This document shows, in pieces, positions 41,846-52,560 of a stretch of DNA of 64,000 nt. The DNA lies in contig NZ_JADBEE010000001.1 in assembly GCF_014874065.1 (NCBI RefSeq), positions 1,922,001 to 1,986,000 of the forward strand, in the 5' to 3' direction. The notes under the pieces were generated by a model that searched no databases, was not told where the DNA came from, and was given only the letters and a program-made list of their open reading frames with translations. The stretch's first letter is position 1. Every line of letters starts with the position of its first letter. A program made the position numbers and the translations under genes. The DNA is from Nesterenkonia halotolerans (lineage in GTDB: Bacteria; Actinomycetota; Actinomycetes; Actinomycetales; Micrococcaceae).

Positions 41846-42862
41846 ATGGCGGTTCGTCTGGCAGATGTGGCAGAGGCTGCGGGAGTCTCTCCCTCAACCG
41901 CCTCCCGAGTCCTCAACGGCTCGGCACGCAGCCCCCAACCCGATATCGCCGCGCGCGTGCGGGTGGCGGCCGAAAGCCTCGGGTACTTCCCGAATGCCCA
42001 GGCCCAGGCGCTTGCTCGTTCCAGTGCCGGGTTGATGGGGCTTGTGGTCCACGACATCGCGGACCCGTACTTCTCCTCGATCGCACGCGGGGCCCAGCGT
42101 GGACTCAGTGGTTCCGGAATTCAGCTCATGCTGGCGTCCACAGAGCGCGGCGCGGAGGCGGAGGTCGAGGCGGTGCGCACGTTCATGTCATATCGGACTG
42201 ACGCGATTCTTCTTGCGGGTTCTCGTGGCCTGGCTGATGATGCGCTGCTGGATCAGGTGCTGCGCACCTATCGAGCCAATGGCGGACGCGTCGCGATGAT
42301 CGGTCAGCCGCTGCCCAACGCGGGCGGGGTGCAGATCGCCAACGAGTCAGGCGCCGCTGACCTGGCGGAAGCCCTGCTGCATGAGGGTCACCGAAGGTTT
42401 GCTGTGCTCTCAGGAGCCTCCACGCTGTCCACATCCTCGCAGCGAGCAGCCGGATTCCTGGGGAAGCTGCGCTCGGCCGGAGTAACCCCTGAACGGGTGT
42501 TGGAAGGCGCTTTCACGCGCGACGGCGGCTACCTCATGATGGCTGAGCTCATCGACTCGGGTGCCTTGGAGGCGGAGTCACGACGTCCGCTGTGTGTGTT
42601 CTGCGTCAATGACGTGATGGCGCTGGGAGCACTCGCAGCGGTGCGGGCCGCCGGACTCTCTGTGCCGGGTGACATCGCGCTGGCAGGATTCGACGACATT
42701 CCGACCTTGGCAGATCAGCACCCCACCGTCACCACGGTGCGACTTCCGCTGGAAGAGATCGGACGCATGAGCGCGGAGATGCTGCTGGCCGATGGCGATA
42801 TGGATCGACGCCTGGTCGTCGAAGGGTCCCCGGTGCTGCGCGAGTCCACGCGGCTGAGGTGA
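41846..42862 (+). CDS. LacI family transcriptional regulator
   Basis: A 338-residue repressor. The N-terminal HTH is RLADVAEAAGVSPSTASRVL, with the hinge helix ending PNAQAQALARS, then a periplasmic-binding-like ligand domain ending in VPGDIALAGFDDIPTLADQHP. The ATG at 41846 has AAAGGAC upstream. It is divergent from the five-gene DUF993 operon, whose promoter carries a palindromic site. A similar site at 28601 suggests that it also controls the permease operon 13 kb away. Confidence 0.92.
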   Translation: MAVRLADVAEAAGVSPSTASRVLNGSARSPQPDIAARVRVAAESLGYFPNAQAQALARSSAGLMGLVVHDIADPYFSSIARGAQRGLSGSGIQLMLASTERGAEAEVEAVRTFMSYRTDAILLAGSRGLADDALLDQVLRTYRANGGRVAMIGQPLPNAGGVQIANESGAADLAEALLHEGHRRFAVLSGASTLSTSSQRAAGFLGKLRSAGVTPERVLEGAFTRDGGYLMMAELIDSGALEAESRRPLCVFCVNDVMALGALAAVRAAGLSVPGDIALAGFDDIPTLADQHPTVTTVRLPLEEIGRMSAEMLLADGDMDRRLVVEGSPVLRESTRLR

Positions 42863-42948
42863 ATGAGAAGGCGTCTGATGCACCGGTGGGCGAGCGCGGC
42901 ATCGCGCCATAGTGAGCCGGCATGGTCACCTGGTGGATTTTGTGGGTC

Positions 42949-42964
42949 CGTGATTCGGATCACG
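42949..42964. promoter_or_regulatory. CRP/GlxR-like site upstream of binding protein 2
   Basis: CGTGATTCGGATCACG is a 16-mer palindrome (14 of 16 symmetrical) with the GTGA-N6-TCAC core, about 90 nt before the start codon. It could also be a CG-centred LacI-type site. No clear -35/-10 pair was found beside it; TTGTGG and CATAAC are the best candidates. Confidence 0.5.
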
Positions 42965-43055
42965 TCATAACCTCAGGTGATCAGCTTTCGCGTCGAGCTT
43001 CAACAGTCCGGGCCTGGAGCCCTGCAGGAAGCCGCCCATAGTCAAAGGATTCACC

Positions 43056-44330
43056 ATGAGGCATTCAAGACCCACATCGGTATCGGCCCTGCTGCTCATC
43101 GGCGCTCTCGGCCTCAGTGCGTGTGGAGGCGGGGATGGCGGCGGCGAGGGTGAGGATGTCGCGCTGAGCTTCACGTTCTGGGGTTCGGACACGCGCCAGC
43201 AGATCACACAGGACGTGATCGACCTCTTCGAGGAGGAGAACCCGGGAATCACCGTGGAGGCCCAGTTCGGAAACTGGGACGGGTATTGGGATCAGCTGGC
43301 AACCCAGGTGGCCGGCGGAGATGCTCCCGACATCATTCAGATGGACGAGCAGTACATCAGGGAGTACGCGGACCGCGGCGCACTCATGGATCTGGATCAG
43401 GTCGACCTTTCTGGCCTCAATGAGACGGTGGCGGCCAACGGGCGTCTCGATGATGCGCAGTATGGAGTGACCATCGGAGTGAACTCTTTCGTCATGGTGG
43501 CGAATCCTGAACTTTTCCAGGAGGCGGGTGTGGACATGCCCGATGACACCTCGTGGACCTGGGATGACTACGCAGACATCGCTGTGGAGCTCAGCGACAA
43601 TCTGGAGGGTGCGTACGGGGCCGGCGCGCCGCGCGAGCCTTCCGGCTTCCAGTCCTGGCTGCGTCAGCACGACAAGAGTCTGAGTACAGATGAGGGGACA
43701 CTGGGCTTCGAGCCCGAGGATGCCGAAGAGTACTTCGAGTTCTATCTGGAGCTGATGAATGCCGGTGGCACCCCGCCGGCATCGGCCATGAGCGAGGACC
43801 AGAACATCGGGACCGAGCAGTCCCTCAGCGGCAGTGGTCAGCTGGCTCTGGGGACATGGTGGACCAATGAGTCCGTGGCCCTCTCCGACGGCGCTGGGGT
43901 CGAGTTTGACCTGCTGAGGTTTCCCACGGAATCCGGCTCGCCCGAAGATGCGAAGCCCTGGTACAAGTCCTCCCAGTACCTCTCGGGGTATTCAAGAACC
44001 GATCACCCAGAAGAGGTCCAACAGTTCATCGACTTCTTCGTGAACTCCCCGGAGGCTGGAGAGATCCTGGGCGTGGAACGAGGCCTCCCGCCGAACACCG
44101 AGATACTTGCGGATCTCTCTGAAGACCTCGAGGGCATGGAGGCCGTGAGCGCGGAGTACATCGAAGCCATAGAGCCTGAGCTGGGTCCAGCCGAGCCGGC
44201 GACTGCGCAGGGCGGTTCTTCATTCTCACAGATCCTCTACCGCTACCAGGATGAGTTGTTCTTCGAGAGGGTCACCCCGGCAGAGGCCGCTGAGGCGATG
44301 TACTCAGAGATGCAGTCACAGCTTCAGTAG
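43056..44330 (+). CDS. Sugar ABC transporter substrate-binding lipoprotein 2
   Basis: A 424-residue paralogue of the binding proteins at 33238, 53996 and 58306. The signal peptide ends in LSAC (Cys near residue 24), followed by a Gly/Glu linker. Shared blocks are PDIIQMDEQYIREYADRG, DMPDDTSWTWDDYADIAV and RTDHPEEVQQFIDFFVNSP. No permease gene is next to it; it stands alone between two LacI genes. Its different signal-peptide and hinge residues suggest a distinct ligand that is delivered to a shared permease. Confidence 0.92.
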   Translation: MRHSRPTSVSALLLIGALGLSACGGGDGGGEGEDVALSFTFWGSDTRQQITQDVIDLFEEENPGITVEAQFGNWDGYWDQLATQVAGGDAPDIIQMDEQYIREYADRGALMDLDQVDLSGLNETVAANGRLDDAQYGVTIGVNSFVMVANPELFQEAGVDMPDDTSWTWDDYADIAVELSDNLEGAYGAGAPREPSGFQSWLRQHDKSLSTDEGTLGFEPEDAEEYFEFYLELMNAGGTPPASAMSEDQNIGTEQSLSGSGQLALGTWWTNESVALSDGAGVEFDLLRFPTESGSPEDAKPWYKSSQYLSGYSRTDHPEEVQQFIDFFVNSPEAGEILGVERGLPPNTEILADLSEDLEGMEAVSAEYIEAIEPELGPAEPATAQGGSSFSQILYRYQDELFFERVTPAEAAEAMYSEMQSQLQ

Positions 44331-44462
44331 GCCCGCTGTCAAGCGCCCTCGCAGTGGTGCCCCGCCACGGTCTTCGGTGCGGGTGTCCTACCGGGATGCA
44401 GCGGCCCTCTCCCTCGCTGAGCGTATGGCAGGATCATCAGCAGCGAGGGAGAGGAGCCGCCG

Positions 44463-45491
44463 GTGAGTGGGGCGAAGCGCAAAGGTGCCAGGCGGCCGTC
44501 GATGGTCGACGTCGCCAAGCATGCTGGCGTCTCTCATCAGAGCGTCTCCCGGGTGCTGAACACCCCTGAGGCGGTGCTTCCCGACACCCGCGAACGGATC
44601 GAACGCTCGATGGCGGCGCTGGGCTACCGGCGCAACAGCCAGGCCCGGGCGCTGAAGACGCAGAGCAACGGACTGATCGGCGTCGTCGGTCAGGGGGACA
44701 CCGACTTCGGACCGACCCGGATGACCTGGGCCATCGAGAACGCTGCCCGGCAGCGGGGCTACGCCACCGCGCTGAGCGTGGTGCGCGATCCGCGTCCGGA
44801 GACCATCGACTCCACCCTCGACTTCTTTCTCAGCCATGGGATCGACGGGATCGTGGTCATCACCCCGGTCCCAGCCCTGGCGGAGGCCGCGAAACAGCTC
44901 TCCACCCGGCTGCCGCTGGTCCTGGTGACCTCCGGGCTGTGGCCTGCGGACAACATGAACGTGGCCGGAATCGATCAGGAGCTCGGTGCGCGCCGCGCCA
45001 CCCAGCACCTGATCGACCGCGGCCACCGCTCGATCGCCCATATCGCCGGGCCGATGGACTGGTTCGATGCGCGCGGCCGAGTGGTCGGGTGGCGGCAGGC
45101 GCTCGCCGTCGCGGATCTCAGCGCGCCACAGATGATCCGCGCCGGAGGGTGGACCGCCGAAGCCGGCTACGAAGCTGCCCAACGGCTCCTCGAGGTCGAC
45201 GAGCTGCCCGACGCGGTCTTTGCGGCCAACGACTTCATCGCGCTGGGGCTGATTCGGGCGCTGCAGGAACACGGCCTCAGCGTCCCGGATGACATCTCCG
45301 TGGTCGGATTCGACGATGTCGACGCCGCCGGCTACTTCTCTCCGCCGCTGACCACCGTGCGTCAGCCCTTTGAAGAAGCGGGGCGGGCCGCCCTGGAGCT
45401 GCTGCTCGATGTCAGTGACGGCCTGACCCATGTGCCGAACTTCATCTCACCCGAACTCATCGAGCGTGGTTCCACCGCATTCCGCAGCTGA
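44463..45491 (+). CDS. LacI family regulator of the arabinose operon (AraR-like)
   Basis: A 342-residue repressor with the HTH SMVDVAKHAGVSHQSVSRVL and ligand domain ending SVVGFDDVDAAGYFSPPLTT. The GTG start follows GAGAGGAG. It lies directly upstream of araBDA in the same direction, 185 bp away; the intergenic region contains a perfect 16-bp palindrome. By position it should respond to L-arabinose, but the ligand cannot be read from sequence. Confidence 0.9.
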   Translation: MSGAKRKGARRPSMVDVAKHAGVSHQSVSRVLNTPEAVLPDTRERIERSMAALGYRRNSQARALKTQSNGLIGVVGQGDTDFGPTRMTWAIENAARQRGYATALSVVRDPRPETIDSTLDFFLSHGIDGIVVITPVPALAEAAKQLSTRLPLVLVTSGLWPADNMNVAGIDQELGARRATQHLIDRGHRSIAHIAGPMDWFDARGRVVGWRQALAVADLSAPQMIRAGGWTAEAGYEAAQRLLEVDELPDAVFAANDFIALGLIRALQEHGLSVPDDISVVGFDDVDAAGYFSPPLTTVRQPFEEAGRAALELLLDVSDGLTHVPNFISPELIERGSTAFRS

Positions 45492-45510
45492 AAAAAAACT
45501 TGGGCGTGGC

Positions 45511-45574
45511 TTGACGAAACCTGTGATGTTAACGTTAACATGACTGAGACGTGAATCACGTGACTCAGCTCACG
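45511..45574 (+). promoter_or_regulatory. araB promoter, operator and CRP-like site
   Basis: TTGACG (45511-45516) and TTAACA (45535-45540) have an 18-bp spacer. The perfect 16-bp palindrome ATGTTAACGTTAACAT (45526-45541) covers the -10. CGTGACTCAGCTCACG (45559-45574) has the GTGA-N6-TCAC CRP-type core, and ACGTGAATCACGT precedes it. A leader of about 130 nt lies before araB. Confidence 0.7.
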
Positions 45575-45675
45575 ATGTCGGCAGGGGGAGTTCAAGGTCC
45601 CAGGCCACACGTCAAACAGTCAGTTCACGCAGGGCCGTCCGCGGTCTGATTCAGTGCAAGGAAGAACGGTGTTCA

Positions 45676-47373
45676 ATGCCAGCTGCGGATGCGGTCGTCA
45701 TCGGAGTCGACTACGGGACGCTCTCCGGACGCGCACTTGTGGTCCGGGTCAGCGATGGCGCAGAGCTGGGTTCGGCCGTGCACCCTTACTCCCACGCGGT
45801 GATGGATGATCGCCTCACCGCTCATCGCGGGGAGGCGCTGCCCCCTGAGTGGGCCCTCCAGGTCCCCAGCGACTACGTCGATGTGCTGAAGAACGCAGTG
45901 CCTGAGGCGCTGCGCGAAGCGGGCGTCAACCCCGGGGACGTCATCGGCATCGCCACGGACTTCACCGCCTGCACCATGGTGCCGACGACGACGGACGGCA
46001 CGCCGCTGAGCGAACTGCCCGAATACGCCGACCGGCCCCACGCCTACGTCAAGCTCTGGAAGCATCACGCGGCGCAGGCCCAGGCTGACCGCATCAACGA
46101 ACTCGCCCATTCCAGAAACGAACCCTGGATCGGGCGCTACGGCGGATTCATCTCCTCCGAGTGGGAGTTCGCCAAGGGCCTGCAGATCCTGGAAGAAGAT
46201 CCAGAGATCTACGCCGCGATGGATCACTGGGTCGAGGCAGCCGACTGGATCGTCTGGCAGCTCACCGGTGAATACCTGCGCAACGCCTGCACCGCGGGCT
46301 ATAAGGGCATCTACCAGGACGGGTCCTACCCGGATGCCGACTTCCTGCGCGCACTGAACCCCGAGTTCTCCGGCTTCGTGGCCGAGAAGCTGGACCACGA
46401 GATCGGTCAGCTCGGTGCACGCGCCGGCGGGCTCTCCGCCGAGGCCGCCGGATGGACAGGCCTCCCCGAGGGCATCGCCGTGGCGGTGGGCAACGTCGAC
46501 GCGCACGTCACCGCACCGGCGGCCGATGCCGTCGCCCCGGGCCAGATGGTCGCGATCATGGGCACCTCCACCTGCCACGTGATGAATGGAGAGCGCCTCG
46601 CCGAGGTGCCCGGGATGTGCGGCGCCGTACAGGGCGGCATCACGGAGGGACTCTGGGGCTACGAGGCTGGCCAGTCCGGCGTCGGAGACATCTTCGCCTG
46701 GTACGTGGAGAATCAGGTCCCGGGCAGCTACAGCGCAGAGGCAGAGTCCCGCGGCATGAGCATCCATGAGCTGCTCACCGAGAAGTCCGCGACACAGGAC
46801 GTGGGAGCACACGGCCTGATCGCGCTGGACTGGCACTCCGGAAACCGCTCCGTGCTGGTGGACCATGAGCTCTCCGGGCTGATGCTCGGCGCCACTCTCG
46901 CCACCAAGCCCGAGGACGGCTACCGGGCGCTGCTCGAGGCGACCGCCTTCGGCACCCGCACCATCATCGAAGCCTTCAACGCCTCAGGCGTCCCGGTGAC
47001 CGAGCTGGTGGTCGCGGGAGGACTGCTCAAGAACTCGTTCTTGATGCAGACCTACGCCGACATCACCGGACTTCCGATCTCCACCATCACCTCCACGCAG
47101 GGACCAGCGCTGGGCTCGGCCATCCATGCCGCTGTGGCAGCAGGCGCCCACCCGGACGTCCCCACCGCCGGCTCACTCATGGGCGGACGGCGCAAGAATG
47201 CCTACACGCCCCAGCCCGAGGCGGAGGCCGCCTATGACGAGCTCTTCGCTGAATATCGCGCCCTGCATGACTACTTCGGGCGCGGAACCAATGACGTGAT
47301 GCGTCGACTCAAGGCGATCCGTCGCAACGCCCACAACAACCGTGGGACCCACGACAAGGCGGTGGCCGCATGA
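45676..47373 (+). CDS. araB: L-ribulokinase
   Basis: Phosphorylates L-ribulose to L-ribulose 5-phosphate. The 565-residue FGGY kinase shows VIGVDYGTLSGRALVVRV at the N-terminus, IGIATDFTACTMVPT, WVEAADWIVWQLTG, the AIMGTSTCHVM block and VVAGGLLKNSFLMQTYADIT at the C-terminal ATP lobe. This matches AraB rather than xylulokinase. Overlaps araD by 4 nt. First gene of the araBDA operon, under the palindromic operator. Confidence 0.96.
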   Translation: MPAADAVVIGVDYGTLSGRALVVRVSDGAELGSAVHPYSHAVMDDRLTAHRGEALPPEWALQVPSDYVDVLKNAVPEALREAGVNPGDVIGIATDFTACTMVPTTTDGTPLSELPEYADRPHAYVKLWKHHAAQAQADRINELAHSRNEPWIGRYGGFISSEWEFAKGLQILEEDPEIYAAMDHWVEAADWIVWQLTGEYLRNACTAGYKGIYQDGSYPDADFLRALNPEFSGFVAEKLDHEIGQLGARAGGLSAEAAGWTGLPEGIAVAVGNVDAHVTAPAADAVAPGQMVAIMGTSTCHVMNGERLAEVPGMCGAVQGGITEGLWGYEAGQSGVGDIFAWYVENQVPGSYSAEAESRGMSIHELLTEKSATQDVGAHGLIALDWHSGNRSVLVDHELSGLMLGATLATKPEDGYRALLEATAFGTRTIIEAFNASGVPVTELVVAGGLLKNSFLMQTYADITGLPISTITSTQGPALGSAIHAAVAAGAHPDVPTAGSLMGGRRKNAYTPQPEAEAAYDELFAEYRALHDYFGRGTNDVMRRLKAIRRNAHNNRGTHDKAVAA

Positions 47374-48107
47374 GCACCTTGCATCTGAACAACTTCTCCG
47401 ACTCGGCGAGCCAGGCCATCGCGGCGTCCCGGAAGACCGTGGCCGCCCTGCATGCCGAGCTGCCGCGCAACGACCTGGTGGCCTGGACCGCGGGCAACGT
47501 CTCCCAGAAGGTCGAGTTCCCCGGAGCCGAGGAACCCGTGGCGGGTGTCTTCGTCATCAAGCCTTCCGGTGTCAGCTATGACGAGCTGACCGCGGCGAAC
47601 ATGGTCGTCTGCACGCTGGACGGCACCAAGATCGACGACGACACCTCCATCGGCCTCTCGCCCTCCTCGGACACGGCAGCCCACGCCTACGTGTATCGGA
47701 ACATGCCAGCCGTCGGCGGTGTGGTGCACACCCACTCGCCCTATGCGACCTCCTGGGCGGCCCGGGGCGAGCCCATCCCCTGCGTGCTGACCATGATGGC
47801 CGACGAGTTCGGCGGCGACATCCCCATCGGGCCGTTCGCGCTGATCGGGGATGACTCCATCGGTCGCGGAATCGTGGAGACCCTCCAGGACTCCCGATCC
47901 CGCGCGGTGCTGATGGACCGCCACGGGCCCTTCACCATCGGCACAGATGCCAAGGACGCGGTCAAGGCGGCGGTCCTCTGCGAAGAGGTCGCGCGCACCG
48001 TGCACCTGGCCCGTGCCTACGGGGAACCCGAACGCATCGCCCAGCATCAGATCGACGCGCTCTATGCGCGGTATCAGAACGTCTATGGACAGAAAGACAA
48101 CACATGA
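47370..48107 (+). CDS. araD: L-ribulose-5-phosphate 4-epimerase
   Basis: Zinc-dependent class II aldolase-fold epimerase giving D-xylulose 5-phosphate. The 245-residue protein has the zinc His pair in [24 protein letters not shown], and the Glu/Asp block [13 protein letters not shown]. Start and stop overlap araB and araA by 4 nt each (ATGA), so translation is coupled along the operon. Confidence 0.95.
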   Translation: MSTLHLNNFSDSASQAIAASRKTVAALHAELPRNDLVAWTAGNVSQKVEFPGAEEPVAGVFVIKPSGVSYDELTAANMVVCTLDGTKIDDDTSIGLSPSSDTAAHAYVYRNMPAVGGVVHTHSPYATSWAARGEPIPCVLTMMADEFGGDIPIGPFALIGDDSIGRGIVETLQDSRSRAVLMDRHGPFTIGTDAKDAVKAAVLCEEVARTVHLARAYGEPERIAQHQIDALYARYQNVYGQKDNT

Positions 48108-49645
48108 GCGCCGGCACCCCCATGACCACGAACCCCAGCACCTCTCCGTTCGAAGCGAAGACCATCTGGTTCCTCACCGGATCGCAGGGTCTCTACGGGC
48201 CCGAGACGCTGGATCAGGTCGCCGAGCAGTCCCAGCAGGTCGCCGCTGCCCTCGACGCTGCCGGCGAGGTGCCGGTCGAGATCGTCTGGAAGCCGGTGCT
48301 CACCGAGCGTGACGCGATCCGCTCCGCCGCCCTTCAAGCCAACGCTGATGAGAACTGCCTCGGCGTGATCGTGTGGATGCACACCTTCTCTCCGGCGAAG
48401 ATGTGGATCAGCGGACTCGAAGCCCTGGCCAAGCCGATGCTGCACTTCCACACCCAGGCGAACATGACGCTGCCCTGGGCGGACATCGACATGGACTTCA
48501 TGAACCTGAACCAGGCCGCCCATGGCGACCGCGAGTTCGGCTACATCGCCACCCGCACCGGGGTGCGCAGGAAGACCGTGGTCGGGCACAGCACCGACCC
48601 GCGGGTCCACGGCGAAGTGGCCAGCTGGGCACGTGCGGCCGCCGGATGGAACGCGTTGCAGAACATGCGGGTGTGCCGGTTCGGGGACAACATGCGCAAC
48701 GTCGCGGTCACCGAGGGAGACAAGACCGAGGCCGAGATCCGGCTGGGCACCTCCATCAACACCTGGGCGGTCAACGACCTGGTTGAACGGGTCGAGGCGG
48801 TCAGCCAGGACCAGGTGGACGCGCTGCTGGCTGAATACGACGCAGACTACGACGTCGCCGAGGAGCTGCAGGAAGGCGGCGCCCGCCGCGAGGCGCTCGC
48901 CTACGCGGCCCGCCAGGAAGCCGGAATGCGGTCCTTCCTCCAGGAGGGCGGATTCGAGGCCTTCACCACCAACTTCGAGGACCTCGGCGGACTGCGTCAG
49001 CTTCCCGGACTGGCAGTGCAGCGACTCATGGCCGCCGGCTACGGTTTCGGCGCGGAGGGCGACTGGAAGACGGCCCTGCTGGTCCGCGCCGCGAAGGTCA
49101 TGGGACACGGTCTTCCTGGGGGTGCCTCGCTGATGGAGGACTACACCTACGAGATGACGCCGGGCAAGGAAAAGATCCTCGGTGCGCACATGCTCGAGAT
49201 CTGCCCCTCACTGACCACCACCACTCCCCGGATCGAGATCCACCCGCTGGGCATCGGCGACCGCGAGGACCCGGTCCGCATGGTCTTCGACACGGACCCC
49301 GGTGAGGGAGTCGTCGTCGCGATGTCTGACCTGCGCGAACGCTTCCGGCTCACCGCGAACCTGGTCGACGTGGTGGCCCCGGATGAGCCGCTGCCGAACC
49401 TTCCCGTGGCGCGCGCGGTCTGGGAGCCGCGGCCGAACTTCGCGACCTCAGCGACCTGCTGGCTCACCGCAGGGGCGGCGCACCACACGGTGCTCTCCAC
49501 TGCGGCCGGACTTGAAGCCTTCGAAGATCTGGCCGAGATCGCCGGAATGGAGCTGGCAGTGATCGATGCCGACACCACCGCCCGCGGCTTCGCCCGGGAG
49601 CTGCGACACAACGCGGCGTACTACCGACTTGCGCAGGGTCTCTGA
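48104..49645 (+). CDS. araA: L-arabinose isomerase
   Basis: Converts L-arabinose to L-ribulose in a Mn-dependent reaction. The 513-residue protein has the N-terminal [36 protein letters not shown], and the active-site residues in [12 protein letters not shown] and MLEICPS (Glu/His set). Start overlaps araD; an ATG at 48122 is an alternative. Last of the catabolic genes before the transport genes. Confidence 0.96.
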   Translation: MSAGTPMTTNPSTSPFEAKTIWFLTGSQGLYGPETLDQVAEQSQQVAAALDAAGEVPVEIVWKPVLTERDAIRSAALQANADENCLGVIVWMHTFSPAKMWISGLEALAKPMLHFHTQANMTLPWADIDMDFMNLNQAAHGDREFGYIATRTGVRRKTVVGHSTDPRVHGEVASWARAAAGWNALQNMRVCRFGDNMRNVAVTEGDKTEAEIRLGTSINTWAVNDLVERVEAVSQDQVDALLAEYDADYDVAEELQEGGARREALAYAARQEAGMRSFLQEGGFEAFTTNFEDLGGLRQLPGLAVQRLMAAGYGFGAEGDWKTALLVRAAKVMGHGLPGGASLMEDYTYEMTPGKEKILGAHMLEICPSLTTTTPRIEIHPLGIGDREDPVRMVFDTDPGEGVVVAMSDLRERFRLTANLVDVVAPDEPLPNLPVARAVWEPRPNFATSATCWLTAGAAHHTVLSTAAGLEAFEDLAEIAGMELAVIDADTTARGFARELRHNAAYYRLAQGL

Positions 49646-49724
49646 CCCCTCGCGCACCACAGACCCACTCATTCGCACCAAGTGCCTACCGCAGGGGCAG
49701 GCACCAAATCAGGAGGAAAACACG

Positions 49725-50882
49725 ATGCAAAACCGATCAATGAAGATGCTGGGCGCCTCGGCTGCCCTGGTTTTGGGACTCACCGCTTGTTCAGGCGGAG
49801 GGGCCGGAAGCGACGAGGGTGACGGCGGAGGGGACGCTGCACCGGAGGACATGACAGTCGGCGTCGCGATGCCGACGCAGACCTACGAGCGCTGGCTCAA
49901 CGACGGCGCCTCCGTGGAGGAGGGCCTGGAGGAGCTCGGCTACACCGCCGACCTGCAGTTCGCCGATGATGACATCCCCACCCAGCAGCAGCAGATCGAC
50001 CAGATGATCACCCAGGAGTATGACGCGCTGATCATCGCCTCCATCGACGGCTCGGCGCTGACCAGTCAGCTCGATGCCGCGGCAGCGGCAGACATCCCGG
50101 TGATCTCCTATGACCGACTGCTGACCAACAGCGAGAACGTCGACTTCTACGTCACCTTCGACAACTTCGCGGTGGGCCAGGAGCAGGCCAGGGCGCTGCT
50201 CTACGGCCTCGGGGTCCTCGACGAGAACTTCGAGGAAGCCGAGGATGCTCCTGAGGAGACGCTGAACGTGGAGCTCTTCGCCGGCTCGCTGGATGACAAC
50301 AACGCCCGCTTCTTCTGGGACGGTGCGATGGATGTGCTGGAGCCCTACATCGAGGATGGAACGCTTGCAGTTCCCTCCGGCCAGACCACGATCGAACAGG
50401 CCGCCACCCAGCGCTGGGAGCAGGAGACCGCCCAGGAGCGCATGGAGAACCTGATCACCAGTGACTACCGCGGTTCGGATGCCGAGCTTGACGGTGTGCT
50501 CTCCCCAGCAGACCCGCTCTCACGCGGCATCATCAATGCGCTGCGCAGCGCGGGCATGGGTGACGACATCGAAAGCGGCCTGCCGATCGTGACCGGCCAG
50601 GATGCTGAGATCGCGTCTGTCTCGCTGATCGCGGAGGGCGTGCAGCACTCCACCATCTTCAAGGACACCCGAAACCTCGCGGACGAAGCTGTCAACGCAG
50701 CCGACGCCTTCCTCAACGGGGAAGAGCCTGAGGCCAACGACACCGAGAGCTATGACAACGGCTCCGCAGTGATCCCCTCCTACCTGCTGCCGGTGGAGAT
50801 GATCCTCGAGGAGAACTACGAGGAGATCCTCGTGGAATCCGACTTCTACACCGAGGAGCAGGTCGAGTCCGGTCAGCAGTGA
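49725..50882 (+). CDS. chvE: Multiple-monosaccharide ABC transporter binding lipoprotein (ChvE type)
   Basis: A 385-residue secreted sugar-binding protein of the ribose/xylose type (PBP type I). The signal peptide ends in the lipobox LTAC (Cys near residue 24). Blocks MTVGVAMPTQTYERWLND, LQFADDDIPTQQQQIDQMI and VLSPADPLSRGIINALRSAG are typical of ChvE/XylF-like proteins. It follows araA on the same strand, so the ligand is probably L-arabinose or a similar pentose. AGGAGG precedes the ATG. A hairpin separates it from the ATPase gene. Confidence 0.93.
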   Translation: MQNRSMKMLGASAALVLGLTACSGGGAGSDEGDGGGDAAPEDMTVGVAMPTQTYERWLNDGASVEEGLEELGYTADLQFADDDIPTQQQQIDQMITQEYDALIIASIDGSALTSQLDAAAAADIPVISYDRLLTNSENVDFYVTFDNFAVGQEQARALLYGLGVLDENFEEAEDAPEETLNVELFAGSLDDNNARFFWDGAMDVLEPYIEDGTLAVPSGQTTIEQAATQRWEQETAQERMENLITSDYRGSDAELDGVLSPADPLSRGIINALRSAGMGDDIESGLPIVTGQDAEIASVSLIAEGVQHSTIFKDTRNLADEAVNAADAFLNGEEPEANDTESYDNGSAVIPSYLLPVEMILEENYEEILVESDFYTEEQVESGQQ

Positions 50883-50956
50883 TTCCGATCAGCGCCCCTG
50901 CTCAGGCAGGGATCCTGATCCATCACTGAGCTGAGCACTGCTCACCAGTTTCGCCG

Positions 50957-50988
50957 GTCGGGTCCGGGGTGAAAGCCCCGGGCCCGAC
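50957..50988 (+). terminator. Intercistronic hairpin between chvE and mmsA
   Basis: GTCGGGTCCGGGG pairs with CCCCGGGCCCGAC (12 of 13 pairs Watson-Crick, one G-T) with a 6-nt loop, and TTT follows. It may protect the binding-protein mRNA or partly end transcription, so that more binding protein than ATPase and permease is made. Confidence 0.6.
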
Positions 50989-51015
50989 TTTCGGCAGAGG
51001 TCCTAAGGAGGGCCC

Positions 51016-52557
51016 ATGAATGAGAACATCCTTGAGATGCGCTCCATCACCAAGCGATTCCCCGGTGTGGTGGCGCTTCAAGACGTGAACCTGCAGGTTC
51101 GCCGCGGAGAGATCCACGCCGTCTGTGGGGAGAACGGAGCAGGCAAGTCCACCCTGATGAAGGTGCTCTCCGGCGTGCACCCCGCTGGCACCTACGAGGG
51201 GGAGATCCATTTCGAATCCAAGGCGGTGAGCTTCTCCTCGCTCAATGATTCTGAGCACCTGGGGATCGTCATCATTCACCAGGAGCTCGCGCTCGTGCCG
51301 CATCTCTCGGTGGCGGAGAACATCTTCCTGGGCAATGAGAAGAGCCACGGCGGCATCATCAACTGGCACGAGGTCAACCTGGCGGCCGCAGCCCTGCTGG
51401 AGAAGGTCGGGCTCCACGAGAACCCGGTGACACCGGTCGGCCACCTCGGCGTCGGCAAGCAGCAGCTCGTGGAGATCGCCAAGGCGCTGAGCAAGGATGT
51501 GAAGCTGCTGATCCTGGACGAACCCACCGCCGCACTGAACGACGATGACTCCGCTCACCTGCTCGGCCTCATCCGAGACCTGCGCGAGGAGGGCGTCACC
51601 TGCATCATCATCTCGCACAAGCTCGGCGAGATCGCCGCCGTGGCGGACTCCACCACTGTCATCCGTGACGGCAGCACGGTGGAGACCATCGACATGGCCG
51701 AAGCCTCCCGCAATGGTGAGGACCTCACGCGGCGGATCATCCGCGACATGGTCGGGCGCGACATGGAGAACATGTACCCGGCACGTGACGTGACCCTCGG
51801 CGAAGAGGTGTTCCGCATCGAGGACTGGCATGTCAGCCATCCCACCCAGCGCGAGCGGAAAGTCGTCGACGGAGCCGCGCTGAACGTCCGCGCGGGCGAA
51901 GTGGTCGGCATCGCCGGACTCATGGGCGCAGGACGCACCGAGCTGGCCATGAGTGTGTTCGGGAAATCCTATGGCCGTGACATCAGCGGCACCGTGTACA
52001 TGCACGGGAAGCCCGTGAAGATCGAGAGCGTCTCGGATGCCATCAAGGCGGGCATCGCCTATGTCAGTGAGGACCGGAAGCGCTACGGGCTGAACCTGAT
52101 CGATGACATTCGCCGCAACATCAGCTCTTCGGCGCTGAAGCGCGTCGCCCCCCGCGGATGGATCAATGAGAACGAAGAGATCGCGGTGGCCGAGCGTTAC
52201 CGCGGCTCGATGAACATCAAGGCGCCCACGGTCATGTCGGTCCTCGGCAAGCTCTCCGGAGGCAACCAGCAGAAGGTGGTGCTGAGCAAATGGCTCTACA
52301 CCGAGCCCGAGCTGCTGATCCTCGACGAACCCACCCGCGGCATCGACGTCGGCGCGAAATACGAGATCTATTCAATCATCAATAAATTGGCGGCCTCCGG
52401 GAAGGCGATCATCGTGATCTCCTCCGAGCTGCCCGAGGTGCTCGGCATGTGCGACCGCGTCTACACGCTGTCCTCTGGCCGCATCACCGGGCAGGTACCC
52501 GTGGAAGATGCCACCCAGGAGCGCCTCATGGAGCTCATGACAATGGAGAAGGACTGA
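51016..52557 (+). CDS. mmsA: Multiple-monosaccharide ABC transporter ATPase (two ABC domains)
   Basis: A 513-residue ATPase with duplicated ABC domains, as in XylG/GguA. The N-terminal domain has Walker [10 protein letters not shown] (near residue 37), [15 protein letters not shown] and Walker [12 protein letters not shown]; the C-terminal domain keeps [27 protein letters not shown] and [12 protein letters not shown]. It is a single-chain ATPase for the MmsB permease. AAGGAGG precedes the ATG. The permease gene follows 3 bp later. Confidence 0.94.
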   Translation: MNENILEMRSITKRFPGVVALQDVNLQVRRGEIHAVCGENGAGKSTLMKVLSGVHPAGTYEGEIHFESKAVSFSSLNDSEHLGIVIIHQELALVPHLSVAENIFLGNEKSHGGIINWHEVNLAAAALLEKVGLHENPVTPVGHLGVGKQQLVEIAKALSKDVKLLILDEPTAALNDDDSAHLLGLIRDLREEGVTCIIISHKLGEIAAVADSTTVIRDGSTVETIDMAEASRNGEDLTRRIIRDMVGRDMENMYPARDVTLGEEVFRIEDWHVSHPTQRERKVVDGAALNVRAGEVVGIAGLMGAGRTELAMSVFGKSYGRDISGTVYMHGKPVKIESVSDAIKAGIAYVSEDRKRYGLNLIDDIRRNISSSALKRVAPRGWINENEEIAVAERYRGSMNIKAPTVMSVLGKLSGGNQQKVVLSKWLYTEPELLILDEPTRGIDVGAKYEIYSIINKLAASGKAIIVISSELPEVLGMCDRVYTLSSGRITGQVPVEDATQERLMELMTMEKD

Positions 52558-52560
52558 GGC

